Source: Sapria himalayana (Eukaryota > Streptophyta > Magnoliopsida > Malpighiales > Rafflesiaceae). From it: a DNA stretch of 64,000 nucleotides. The DNA lies in the NCBI GenBank assembly GCA_029783825.1, contig JAREIK010017076.1, forward strand, positions 39,229-103,228, written 5' to 3'. The notes under the pieces are model-generated. The model was not told the origin of the DNA. It searched no databases and saw nothing but the letters and a program-made list of their open reading frames with translations. Positions 1 through 12,361 of the stretch are shown in pieces; position 1 is the first letter of the stretch; each line of letters starts with the position of its first letter. A program made the position numbers and the translations under genes.

Positions 1-75
1 GACATAGAAAGATAGTCAAATAGATAAATATATAGATAAAAAGAAAGACAGATAGACAGATAGATTGATAGACAA

Positions 76-110
<35 letters not shown>

Positions 111-2001
111 TATAGACAAATAGATAGATAGACAGATAGACAAATAGATAGACAAATAGAAAGATATATAGATAGACAGGTTGATAGATAGGAAAATAGA
201 GAAATAGTTAGAAAGAAAGAAAGATAGATAGATAGCTAGGTAGATAGAAATAACGAAAGTAAATAGATAGATATATAGATAGATAGATAGACAAATAGAT
301 AGTTAAATAGATAAATTCATTGATTGATTGATTCACAAATATACTGATATATAGATAGATAGATATATATATATATATATATATAGTTAGATTAAAAGAT
401 AGATTGATAGATAGAAAGATGGATAGATTGATAGATAGTAAGATATATAAATAGCTAGACAGATAGATAAATAGAATGATAGATATATTGATAGATTGAT
501 AAATTGATTAATAGATAGTTTATTTGATTGATTGATTAATTGATTGATTGATAGATAAATAGATAGTTAGATTGATATACAAATTGATAGATAGACATAT
601 AGACTAATAGACAAATAGACTGATAGATATATAGATATATTGATTGATTGGTAGATAGATAGATAGATAAAGAGAGATAGATAGGTAGATTGATAGATTA
701 ATAGATAAAAAGAAAGACATATAGATAGATATACATATATGTAGATAGGCAAATAGACAAATAGACAAATAGATAGATATAAACATACTCTGATAGACAA
801 ATAGATAGATATACTAATAGATAGATAGATAGACAAATTGATAAATAGATAGATCAATTCAAAGATATAAAGGAAAATAGATAGCTATATAGATAAATAT
901 ATAGATAATTAAATAGATTGACAAATAGATAGATAGATAGATAGATAGAAAGATAGATAGATTGGTAGACAAATAGATATATAGATAAATGATAGATAGA
1001 CAAGTATATGAATAAAATGATAGATAGATATACATATAGATAGATAGAAGCAATGATAGAAAGAAAGAAAGATAGATATATAGATATAGACAAATAAATA
1101 GATAGATGAAAAGGTTGTTTGATAGAAAGATAGACAGACAGACAGAAAGATAGGTATATAGATAAAAAAATAGATAAATAGATAGATAGAACATTAGATA
1201 GATAGATAAAGAGAGAGAGAGAGATAGATAGATAAAAAAAATAATAGACAAATAGATAGATAGATAGATCTATAGAAAAAAAGAAACATAGAAAGATAGA
1301 TAGACAGATAGAGAGAAAGAAAGATGGATAGATCATATAAATATATAGACAAATAGATAGATAGATAGAACGATTAAAAGATAGATAGATAGATAGAGAG
1401 AAGGATAAATAGATAGATAAATACAAAGAAAGTAAGATAGATAGATAGATAATTAGGGACATAAATAATTAAAAAGATAGATATTTATAAAGATAGATAA
1501 ATAAACAAATACATAGATAGACATATAAATAGATTGAAATTAAGATAGATAGATGTATAAAAAGATAATTAGATAAATATATAGAAAGATAAATAGATAG
1601 TCAGAAAGATAGATAGATAGACAAATTGATAGAAAGACAGACAGATAGATATACATTATATTAGATATATATAAAAATTGATAGACTTATATATAAATAG
1701 ATAGTTAGATATATAGATAGATAAATAGATCAAAAAATAGATAGATATAAAGATAGATAGATATATAGATAGAAAATTAGATAGATAGATAGACAGATAG
1801 ATGGATACACAAATACATAAATAGATATAAGATAGATAGGTTGATTGATTGACAGAGAGTTACCTAGTAAGATAGATAGATAAATAGATAGGTTGATATA
1901 TAGATAGGTAGATATATAGAGAGATAGACAAACATATATATATATATATAGATTAATAGAGTGGTATATAAACAGATAGATAGATTGATTGATAGATTGA
2001 T

Positions 2002-2049
<48 letters not shown>

Positions 2050-2442
2050 ATAAATATATAGATAGATAGATAATTATAAAGATAAATTGCTTGATAGACA
2101 AATAAATAGATAGATAGAGAGAATGAAAGGCAGATTGATTGATTGACATATTGATAGATAAATAGATAGACAGGTAGAAAAGTAGACATATAGATACATA
2201 GATAGATCGATAGATAGACTCATAGATAGATAGATAGGTTTGGTAGACAGATAGATAGATAGATTGATTGATTGATAGATAGATTGATTGATAGATATAA
2301 AGATAAATATATAGATCAGTAGGTAGGTAGAGAGATAGAGAGATAGATAAATAGATAGACATATATATAGATATATAGATAGAATTATAGACAAATAAAT
2401 ATATTTACAGATAAATATATTGATAGATAGACAAATAGAATG

Positions 2443-2473
<31 letters not shown>

Positions 2474-3484
2474 GATAGATATACAAATTGATTGATAGAT
2501 AGTCTAATAGACTGGTCGACTTATAGATAGATAGATAGACATGTATACAGATAGACAGATATGATAATAGAAAAAAATAGATAGATATGTTGATTTATTG
2601 ACAGATGATTGATTGATAAATAGACATATTTATAAATAGATAAATAGACAGATAGAAAGATAGAGAGATAAACAGATTGATTGATTTATTGATATATAGA
2701 TAAATAGATTGATTGATTGATAGAAAGTTAGATATACTAAAAGATAGATAGATAGATAGATATACAGATAGATAGATATATATATATATATATAGAAGGA
2801 TCGATAGATATATAGATTTATAGATTGACCGATATAGACACATTGAAATAAAGATAGATATGTAGAAAAATAGACAGATAGACTATTAGACATATAGATA
2901 GTTAGATAAATAGATAGATAGATAGACAAGTAGACATGTAGATTGGTAGACATGTTGATTGTAAAACATTTTGATAGGTAAATAGGTAGGTAGGTATTAA
3001 GTAGAAAAGTAGACATGTAGAGAGTTAAATATATAGAAAAATATAGAAATAGATAGATAGATAGAGTGATAAACAAATTGATAGATAGATAGTTTTACAA
3101 ATAGATAGATATATAGATAGACATATATACATATAGATATATAGACAAATTGATACTAAGTCAGAAAGATAGAAAGATAGAAAGGTAGAAAGATAGGTAG
3201 AAAAATAGATAGAAAGATATAAATATATATAGACAAATAATAGATAAACAGATAAATAGATATTCAGATAGATATATAGATACAATGATAGACAGCTATA
3301 CATATTGACAAATACTCATATAGACAAATAGATAGATAGATAGACAGATAGATTGATTGATTGATAAATAGACAAATTGATAGATAGTTTGATAGTCTGA
3401 TAGACAAAAATATAGATAGATAGATAGACTTATAAAGAGATAGTTAGATAGATAGATAGATAGACAAAAATATAGATAGAAAGG
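1..3484 (-). repeat. Degenerate GATA tetranucleotide array, block 1
   Basis: The block is almost entirely GATA/GACA/AATA/GATT-type four-base words on the plus strand (CTAT on the minus strand), with short TA runs, for example at 2004-2047. The recurring variant GATAGACAAATAGATAG is also the reverse complement of a common word in the CTAT blocks from 29415 onward, so all blocks are one repeat family, here in the opposite orientation. The minus strand has long stop-free frames of Tyr-Leu-Ser-Ile because CTAT repeated has no stop in any frame; they are not genes. The left edge lies outside the window. The right edge meets the copia LTR at about 3485. Confidence 0.95.
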
Positions 3485-3567
3485 TATGAATAATAAGAGT
3501 CCCAAAAATATCAATAGTCAAGAAATTGCTGGAGAGTTTATAGACATCCATAATATTGTTCATAATA
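3485..3567 (-). repeat. Truncated 3' LTR of the copia element
   Basis: On the minus strand this matches the first ~80 bases of the 5' LTR: both contain TATTATGGATGTC close to their start and TATTATTCATA near the cut. After TATTATTCATA the 5' LTR goes on for about 180 bp, whereas this copy passes straight into the tetranucleotide array. The LTR start is placed just after the polypurine tract. Confidence 0.8.
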
Positions 3568-3576
3568 CTCCCCCTT
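3568..3576 (-). other. Polypurine tract of the copia element
   Basis: The minus strand reads AAGGGGGAG directly before the 3' LTR. This is the plus-strand priming site typical of plant copia elements. The G run stands out in very AT-rich DNA. Confidence 0.8.
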
Positions 3577-3694
3577 GGATGTCCATGATACTGCATCATT
3601 AAAAACCTTTACAGAAAATCCTAGTGGGACAAAACCATGGTAAAGGAAAAAAAGTACAGTATAAAAAATTCACTCCTCCTCTTCGCAACATCAC

Positions 3695-6600
3695 TTTAAA
3701 TCTCTGAGCCTATGCATTCTAGTGCTATGAACTAGCCTTTAAAATGTCATAGTAGGTAGAGCCTTGGTGAATAAATCTACTAGATTATTAGTTGAACAAA
3801 TTGATTGAACATCAATATAACATTTCTTTTGTAGATCATGAGTGAAAAATTTTTTTAGTGATATATGTTTTGTTCTATCCCCTTTAATGTACCCATTTTT
3901 AATTGAACAATGCATGCATCATTATCTTCATACAAGATCGTAGGGACCTCCTTGCTAAAAGAAAAACTACATAACCCTCGAATATGATGTATATTAGATC
4001 TTAACCAAAAAAATATTTTTTACTTGCTTCATGAATTGCTAAGATCTCTACATGATTAGATCTGGCGGGTAATTAATTATTTCATAGAATGTCATGAAAT
4101 GGCTGTATTACCACATGTGAACAAATAACCTATTTGTGATAGATCATTATGAGGATCAGACATATATCCCTCATCTACATAACCAATTAATTATGATTTG
4201 GGTACATTGAGATAATACAGTCTCATATCCATCGTACCTCGAAGATACATCACTATATGTTTAACTCCATTCTAATATCTTCTTGTTGGAAAAGAACTAT
4301 ATATTGCTAGCATTTTTACAAAAAATGATATATCAGGTCGTGTGTGAATTGTAAGATACATTAGTGCTCCATTAACACTAGATATGATACTTTAGGACCA
4401 AGAAGCTCTTCATCATCCATCCGAGGTCGGAAAGGATCTTTATTCACATCTAATGACCTTACAACCATTGGAGTGCTCAATGGATGGGAATTATCATTAA
4501 AGAATTGTTTTAAGACCTTTAATATATATGCTGATTGATGAACACAAATTCTTTTCTCTAAGTGTTCAATCTGCAAACCAAGGCAAATTTTTGTTTTTTT
4601 TTAGATTTTTTATCTCAAATTCTTTCTTTAAGTTACCTATTGCTTCTGAAAGCTCATTAGTAGATCCAATAATATTCAAGTCATCAACATAAACTACAAT
4701 TATAACAAACTCAGATCCAGATCTTTTAATAAATACACATGGGCAAAGTGGATCATTCTTATACCCTTTTCATAATAAGTTTTCACTAAGACAAATATAC
4801 CACATGCATCTAGATTGCTTCAACCCATATAGAGATCTGCATAATTTAGTAAAGTCCTCGAGGACTTGAATTATGTATTGCAAGCAATTTTAATCCTTCT
4901 GGGATTTTCATGTAAATGTCACTGTTATGTGGTCCATATAAATAAGCCATAACTACATCCACTATAGGAGAATACTTCTCTTCATAATCAATGCTAGATC
5001 TTTGAGAGAATCCCTGTCCAACTAATCGTGCTTTGTATTTGACAATTTTATTTGTCGCGTCTCATTTTCATACAAATACTCATTTGTATCCTACATGTTT
5101 GACACCATCATGTGTATGTATAATAGAATCAAAATTTTGGTGTTTTTAAAGAGAATTCAATTCTACTTCAATTAAATCTTTCCATTTTGGTCAATCATCT
5201 CTCTGTCTATATTCCTTGATGGAATTTGGCTCAAGGTTCTTATTGTCATTAACAATGTTGAGTGCCATATTATAAGCAAATATTTCATCGACAGCAATTA
5301 TATTCTGATTCCACCTTTGGCCAATTGTGACATAGTTTATCGAGATCTCTTGATTGTAACAAGTTTCAGCTACCTGAATTTTTTCTAGAATTACAACTGG
5401 GAACTCTTCTAGAGCTATCAATTCCTCAACTTGATTCTTTGATCCTTTTCTTTTCTGAGGATTTTTATTTTAGGAACCAACTAGTTGGCCACATTTCACT
5501 GATGCTTTAGGTTCATTAGCAATAGATTGTCCTAGCAGGACTTCAATTCTAATTGGGGCATTAGCAGTTGGCATGTAAGATATAGATACTCTCTTAGGAT
5601 TAGTAAATACATCTGGCAATTAATTTGCTAAATATTGTAAATGAATAATATTTTGAACTTCTAGTTCACATTCCTTTGTGCGAGGGTCAAGATGAGACAC
5701 CAACAATTGATTCTTACAAATAGCTTTTTCTAACTGTTTATTTTCTTTCTTTAAAGTTGGAAAATCTAATTTATCAAAATGACAAACAAAAAAATGAGCC
5801 ATAAATAAAATTCAAGTTGTTGGCTCTAAATATTTGATTATCGATGGAGATTCATATCCAATATATATTCCCACTCTTCTTTGGGAACTCATCTTAGTGT
5901 GTTGTGGTGAAGTAATCAGAACATATACCACACACCCAAAAATCCTTAGATGGAAAATATTTGGTTCTCGAAAAAAACTAATTGTAAAGGAGAGAACTCA
6001 TGATAATTAATTGGTCTAATACGAATCAGTACTACTGCATACAAGATAGCATGGCCCCAAGCAGAAGTTGGGAGCTTCATCCTTATTAGTAATGGCCTTG
6101 TAATCAATTGAAGGCATTTAATAAATGATTCAGCAAGACCATTTTGTGTATGAATATATGCTAAAGGATGTTCAACAGTTATTCCAATAGACATATAATA
6201 ATCATTAAAAGCTTGGAAAGTAAATTCTCCAGAATTATCAAGATGAATTGACTTAATCAGATAATCTAGAAAATGAGCCTATAACCAAATTATTTGAGCA
6301 AAAAATCTAGCAAATGCTCTGTTAAGTGTTGATAACAAACAGTCATGTGACCATCTCATTGATGTATCAATCAGAATCATAAAATATCGAAATGGTTCAC
6401 ATGGTGGAAGAATATGCCCACATATATCACCTTGTGTATGTTACAAAAATGCAAGGGGTTATGTCCTTATTTTTGTTGGTGAAGGCCTTATAATTAACTT
6501 TTCTTGAGAATAAGCAGCACTTGAAAACTCATTGGATAAAAAATCTTTTGATTTTTCAGTGAATACCCACATGAATTTTTATTGATTCTCTATATCAATA

Positions 6601-7065
6601 TAGACATAGGATGTCCCAATCAGTCATGCCAAATAATAAAATATTTTTCATTAGTAAACTTTTGGTTTACTATGACATATGTCTCAATTGTGCTTATGTT
6701 TGTGTAGTACATACCAGAAAAAAATGGGTAATATTTTCAATATATTTTTTTTACATGAGGCAAAATTAGTAATATATAAATACTCAGTGTTATCTTTATT
6801 CGTAGTCTGAATATGATATCCATTTTGTCGAATATCTTTAAAACTCAATAAATTTCTTTGAGACTTTGTAAAATATAATGCATCATCAATAAGAATTTTT
6901 GTTCTTCCGAGTAACAATATATTAGCTTTTCCAAAGCCCTCAATCAATTTTTCACTATCCAATATTGTTTTTACATTTAATCCTTGCATTTTAAAAAAGG
7001 AAAAAAAAATTATCTTTAAGTATGTGTTAATGTACTATCTGCAAGACATATATCATTATCACCGA
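3695..7065 (-). pseudogene. Copia polyprotein remnant: protease, integrase, RT, RNase H
   Basis: Minus-strand fragments in order: a CLADS protease-like motif near 7045; the GAG-pre-integrase region 6684-6989 (LLSFKDIRQNGYHI); the integrase core 5946-6194 with HTQNGLAESFIK and the conserved AWGHAILYA stretch; the integrase-RT linker 5191-5421 (ISINYV, DEIFAYNMAL); RT with the catalytic YVDD at about 4680-4692; the RT C-terminus 4361-4576 (KDPFRPRMDDEEL); RNase H with YMSDPHND near 4150 and a terminal LVDLFTKALPT segment near 3770. A copia polyprotein is one frame of about 1,300 codons; here it is split by frameshifts and stops and has no gag. It cannot encode a working polyprotein. The family assignment is firm, the domain edges are approximate. 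Confidence 0.9.
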
Positions 7066-7127
7066 TTGAAGATCCCACCAGATGAGTTTCTATATTCTTC
7101 AATATATCTCTTGAAAATCCAATGGAG

Positions 7128-7144
7128 CTTCATTCTGATAACAT
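7128..7144 (-). other. Primer-binding-like site of the copia element
   Basis: The minus strand reads TGTTATCAGAATGAAGC just inside the 5' LTR. Plant copia elements normally have TGGTATCAGAGC here, complementary to initiator methionine tRNA. The site is recognisable but mutated, so the exact LTR edge is uncertain by a few bases. Confidence 0.6.
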
Positions 7145-7405
7145 ATTATTAAATTAAAGGATAAGAGAGCGAGAGATATATGAGAAATAGGGGAGAGATT
7201 TCTAATTCCTTCGAGTATATTGTGACTCATACAAAGGCTCCATATTTATAGGGTCTAATAAATGAATACATATTAAATGTATTAATGAATACATTTTAAA
7301 CCATGCTAATTAATACACATTAATCTATGAATAATAATAGTCACAAGAATATTAATAGTAAAGAGATTAATTGAGCATTTATGGACATCCATAATAGTGT
7401 GAACT
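7145..7405 (-). repeat. 5' LTR of the copia element
   Basis: This ~260-bp minus-strand segment starts near TATTATGGATGTCC, matching the 3' LTR, and ends at the primer-binding-like site. It carries a probable core promoter, CCCTATAAATATGG, at about 7240-7254 on the minus strand. The outer edge is placed where similarity to the 3' LTR stops, near 7405. It is short for a plant copia LTR but complete relative to the internal landmarks. Confidence 0.75.
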
Positions 7406-10200
7406 TTTTTTATTTTAATGATTCTTTTTTTAAGGTTTAATGGATTTCAAATCAACAAAAAGTGTGCTATCTCTGAAATTCGAAGAAGAATAGTAAAATA
7501 GGATGAAATAAATAATGACAAGAGGAGAAGAATAGCAAGGTACTATAATTTTTTAAATTCAAGTTATATCTTATATTTTAATTTATGGGTTTTTATATTT
7601 TACAATTTTTTTTCTATAGAGAAGATGAATATGAAGAACCTGTGGAAAATTTTTTACTAATCAGCTTTCTGTTGTTATAGTGTGAAACTCTTATATTTTT
7701 TTTCAAAGAAGAATGTACAACTTAACCATTATAACCTTAAATTTTGTTGTCATTGCTCATGTTGATAGGTTGTCGAGGCTATAATTTTTGTTGCTGGATG
7801 ATGATTAATTCTTTTTAGTTTTTTTTTTAATAAATCATATTTTTTTGGTCTTTTATTAGGTACCCAATAAATTACATAGTAATTCTATTATGTTGATATT
7901 GTAGATGCTTTAATTAATTTAATTGGCTTGATATTAATTATTATTTAATAGTACTTTTAAAAAAATTGACTACACTAAGTCATTATTATATCTATCTAAT
8001 ATTGGCTTGTAGAATCAAAGCACACTTGATGGAGAAATGGGCGGGGTGGTGTAGAAGACTAAGAACCCAAGTAAGACTATAGATTAATGTAAGCGGGGGA
8101 ACAAACATTGTACAAATTTTTTTTCAAGGTATTTTATTAGATACCATGCATTCTCAAAGCACACTAGCCATGCATGGTCACTTATTTCGTGTATACATTT
8201 ATAATAAGTAATTATTCGATCATTATACAATGTTAACATAAGTAATATGTTAGATAATTTGATTAGTAATCGAGTATACCATTCTGTTTTTTAAAAAAAT
8301 GTGCATTTAGTATATATATCCAAAGTAGTAGATGTGGGGTGCATGTGAAGTTGCTTATTTATTACAGTCTATGTTTTCTGTACATGCACATTTTTTATTG
8401 TTTACAATGAAACATGTATACTAATATACATCTGTACAAAAAAAACTTGCCAATTTAGTTGTCACGCATACAAAAAATTAAGAATTATCAAAAATAATAT
8501 TGTACAACTAAATGAAAAAAAATCAAAAAAGATGAAACACATCATTTAATAATGACTTTCAAATTTTTAACTATGATCTAATGTTGATTCAGAGATTATT
8601 ACTAGGAGTCGATATATCAAAGTAAAGTTTTTTAATAAAAATTATTTATTGGATTTAGATCTCCATATGAAAAAATATCTTTAATATCGGTGTGATATTT
8701 TAGATTTAATGTTATTCTAGTAGTATATTTTTTGTTAATTTCAATATTCAACAATAAAAAAATAATGAAAAATAAAACTCAAAAATCATCATTAATGCAA
8801 AATATGATACTCTTGATATATGATACTCTTGATATATGATACTCTTGATATATGATACTCTTAATATAAGATATGTTTTCCTTTTATTTTTTTTCTTTTC
8901 AGCTATTTTAGATTTAGCATCTGTTAATAAATTTTTGTGTTCAATTGATAATACTCTTGATATATGATACACACACACATATGCATGTTTAGTTTTTTGT
9001 TTGTATTTATGTCTATCATTGTATTTTTTGTCATATATATATTTGCAACATTTTGTTTTGGTGTAATATTATAATATTAGTATATTAAATAATTTTATAA
9101 ATTTTATGCACTTATAGCCATGTTATTGTTTGATAAAATTAATTAACCTATTTTAGAATCTTTTAAAAAAAGTGATGTGGCCATTTGGTTGATTTTCTCG
9201 TAGATTATTTGGGCATTGTGAAAAATAGCCCTCTCAAGCTGCTCTTGCCAAAATGTTGCTTTATTTTAATCTTTTCTTTGATAAAATAATCTTTTTATGT
9301 GTTCATTCTTCTCATAATAGATCAAAATGGAAATAACATATTATGTGAGCTAATAACCATCATAAAAAATGAAAATAGGCTTTTCAATACAAAAAATTAA
9401 TTTCTTAGTTAAATATCTAATCGACAAAAGTATATAAGTGATGATCATATCTATAATTTTTGTTAAATTAATAAGTTGCTATCCTTCGTATCATTTAAGT
9501 TTGAATTGATGTGTATGTAAATAATCTTTAAGTAAATTACTAAAAAATTAGTATTAAGTTCTTTTGCACTACTATTTTTTGGCAGTTCTTTAGTTATTAA
9601 AATGGTGTGTTCTTAGGCTGCTGCTTCAATTAACTATTTATTTATGCATATCTTTGGCGTTAAATCTTGGTATTTAAGTCATGTGTCTCTTAAAAATTAA
9701 GCTTTAGTTTTACTAGATTATATTCATCCATTTCTAATCTATATCTTGTTAGTAAACTTTAAGTAGGATGTGATAGAATTGTTAAAAGCTCTTTAGTCAA
9801 CTAGTTTTGCTTAATTCTCATTCTTCTTATCTCAATCAGTTTTTTTTGCAAACTATCTTTTGATTGTAGTTTTCCACAAAATATGTTAATGTTAATGTCT
9901 CTACTTATTGGTATATTTAATTAGATCGTATTTGTAATGCTAAGAATCTAAAATTGCAAGCTACTTCACATCTATGTTTTTTAGTTTAATACTTTGAATG
10001 ATATGTTTTCTAGTCCAAACCTATTATTTTTCATGTCTAAATTCTTCATTAATTCACTTGCAAAAATTTTTTGGAATTGGATATTCATTACTTTTATTTT
10101 GCCTTTCCTATTTATTTTTAAATTCAAAGATTGAGTTGAATCACAGTTGAAATTTTGATCTTTGATCTTCATTGAGAAGTGATAAGCTTACTCCTTCAAA
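7406..10200. other. AT-rich interval without recognisable gene
   Basis: Both strands are dense in stops and the only open frames are short and low-complexity. I see no domain, RNA gene or element terminus. The one clear structure is the 16-bp minisatellite at 8806-8869. The interval may be decayed transposon DNA, but nothing here proves it. Confidence 0.6.
8806..8869. repeat. 16-bp minisatellite, four copies
   Basis: Four head-to-tail copies of GATACTCTTGATATAT, the last with two changes. A related single copy, ATACTCTTGATATATGATAC, lies near 8950. A short minus-strand reading frame across it (8748-8978) repeats a His-Ile-Ser-Arg-Val motif only because of this repeat. Confidence 0.9.
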
Positions 10201-10432
10201 TTATAATTCCTTTTTTTTTGCTTCCCTTTCTTGTCCTTTCACTTGGTTCTTGTGTTCTCCTAATTCTTGCCTTTTGTGTGGCTTTGATAAGTGCACTAGA
10301 AGAGACATGCTCTCTTCATCTAGCAATATTGTGATATCTTTTCAACTTTAGCATGCTAATAAATTCTATGTTTCTTCATGTAGATTCTACAAACACATTG
10401 CCTAGATATTAATGATATTTTAATTTGAATAA

Positions 10433-12192
10433 GCTTAGGTTATTTGGAATGAAAAGTCATGTATTTATGTAGAGATTAATACCAAATATTTTCCGTTAAA
10501 TACTTTTTCTATGTGTTTGGAAGGTCCTTACAGAACTTAGTTTGGTCTTCAAACAGCTAATCACAACCACAATCAAAATAGATGACATTGTGAGATTGGA
10601 GAATGACATACATCTCATTCTTTGTAAGCTTGAATGAATATTTCCACTGAGCTTTTTTGACTCAATGGAGCATTTGCATGTCCATTTGGCTTATGAACCA
10701 AAGATAGCCAAGCCAATGTAATACAGGAGTATGTATCCTTTGAAAGGTAAATAAATATATGTAATTGTATTTTATTATTTCAAGCATAAATTAATATTGT
10801 AATTTGATTTTATTGAAACATACCAAAATGGTTGTAGGTATTTTCGTAAGTTTAAATTGAATGTTAGAAACATGCCAAAAAGTTGAAGGTTCAATTTGTA
10901 ATGCATATTATATAGAAAAGTATAATTTTTTGTTCTTATTCTTTTGAGGAGCATATCAATACAAAGAATATAAATTTGCCTCAGAATGATAAAGGTCATG
11001 TGCTGGTAGAAGAATATGAATCTGAGGACAAGTTATCTATCTTCAAGCATCCTAGAAAAGCATTTGGAAGAGCAAAGAAAAGATGTATGATAGATGAATA
11101 GTACAAAGCGACTCCTAGCTACCGTTTACTTAATTATGATGAGGTTGCAGCATATATTGAGTATGTATGCCCAAAATGATTGAAGGTTTAATCATAGGAT
11201 AATTTTGTCTTGAATAGTAATAATTAAAAATTAATATCCATTATTCTCCCTCTGTCAATATTTGTGCAGTGTTTATATTGAGCAATTAAAATAAAGGCAA
11301 CCATCCATTCGTAGCCATAAGGTTGATTCTATGCTAGAATAGAATTTGCGAATTAGTTCAAGAACTATGTGAGAATTATTAAGCCTTAATTTTTTTTGAA
11401 TATTTTGATTTATTAGTATCTTATATTTTTTAACATCATTTATTGAATGTATGCAATAGACAAATGATCGTTAAAATGGAGATTCCAACATATTCATACA
11501 GAATCTAAGTAAAGGCCCATTTTGATATCTGACATCATATCCTAGGTATTTTGTCAATTAATATAAATTTCACAAAATATGGCATTATTCTTCTAAAGAA
11601 ACTATGAACAGTGGTGTATGCATTAAAGGCTCAAGTTATAGTGTAAATGTGATTGATTATTATGGTCTAATAGCAAAAGTTATTGAGTTTGGAGTATCCT
11701 GGACTCCAAAATAATATGATTGTATTATTAAAATGTGACTGGTTTGCTCCAACATGAAATGTTAGTACAAAGATTCAATCGGATTATATGTTAGTGGGTG
11801 TTATTCATAAATGTAGATTTAATTGATATGAGCCATTTATTATGGTAGTTCAAGCCACTCAAGGTTATTATTATACATATTCGAGTTTATCTCATAATAA
11901 GAATGACCGGTGGGCTATTTGCAAAATCAAAGCTCGATCAAATTTTGAAGTAACAACATCTCAACAAAGAAGTGCAAACTTAGCTATTGCATCTACATTT
12001 CAAGAAGATAACATAATTAATATTGAGCCTGTGCATGTAGATGAAGATCCAGAAAACTTATGTGACTCAAATGGTGACCTAATAGATTTTGAAGATGATC
12101 AGTTTCTATCTGAAGATGAGTTGAAACTTCCATCAGAATCAGATGAAATGTCAAAAGATCCATTAGAAGATGATAGTGATACCGATAATTAA
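10433..12192 (+). pseudogene. CACTA TNP2-type transposase remnant, copy A (C-terminal part)
   Basis: This holds only the C-terminal part of a TNP2-type transposase. Near 10440 is the LFGMKSH start of DUF4218 (PF13960); the continuation after an intron (about 10747-10841, ending TTGTAG) is at 10842-11190; a further exon near 11270-11370 (VYIEQLK) and DUF4216 (PF13952) follow. The last part is open at 11842-12192 and ends in an acidic tail (LEDDSDTDN). Several in-frame stops lie upstream. The N-terminal Transpos_assoc and catalytic TNP2 domains are deleted, so it cannot be an active transposase. The acidic C-terminus is shared by copies B, C and D. Confidence 0.8.
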
Positions 12193-12361
12193 ACTATTAT
12201 AATATTATTAGAATATTATAATTTCAAAGACTTTCTATATTTTGTTGGAATCCATTGGTGTGTGTTATTCTAAAATGCATGATTATTCATCATACAATAT
12301 CAATTTATGTTTTCATTATATCTCTATTATTTGTTCATTATTTTTCTTTTTTGTATAGTAG

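Larger units (their letters stand above)
3485..7405 (-). mobile_element. Ty1/copia LTR retrotransposon, gag-less and degenerate
   Basis: The element reads on the minus strand in the order 5' LTR (7145-7405), primer-binding-like site, protease remnant, integrase, reverse transcriptase, RNase H, polypurine tract (3568-3576) and 3' LTR (3485-3567). This protease-integrase-RT-RNaseH order is that of the copia superfamily. Only about 80 bp separate the primer-binding region from the protease motif, so the whole gag region is missing. Many frameshifts and stops show an old, inactive copy that would need help from a related element to move. The 3' LTR is cut short by the GATA array. No target-site duplication can be recognised because the left end is lost. 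Confidence 0.9.

Noticed and set aside
1..3484. CRISPR-like or other spaced direct repeats
   Set aside because: The repeats are contiguous degenerate tetranucleotides with no constant repeat-spacer alternation, and the genome is plant nuclear.
8748..8978. Minus-strand 76-codon frame with repeated HISRV motif
   Set aside because: The repetition comes from the 16-bp minisatellite; no other support for coding.
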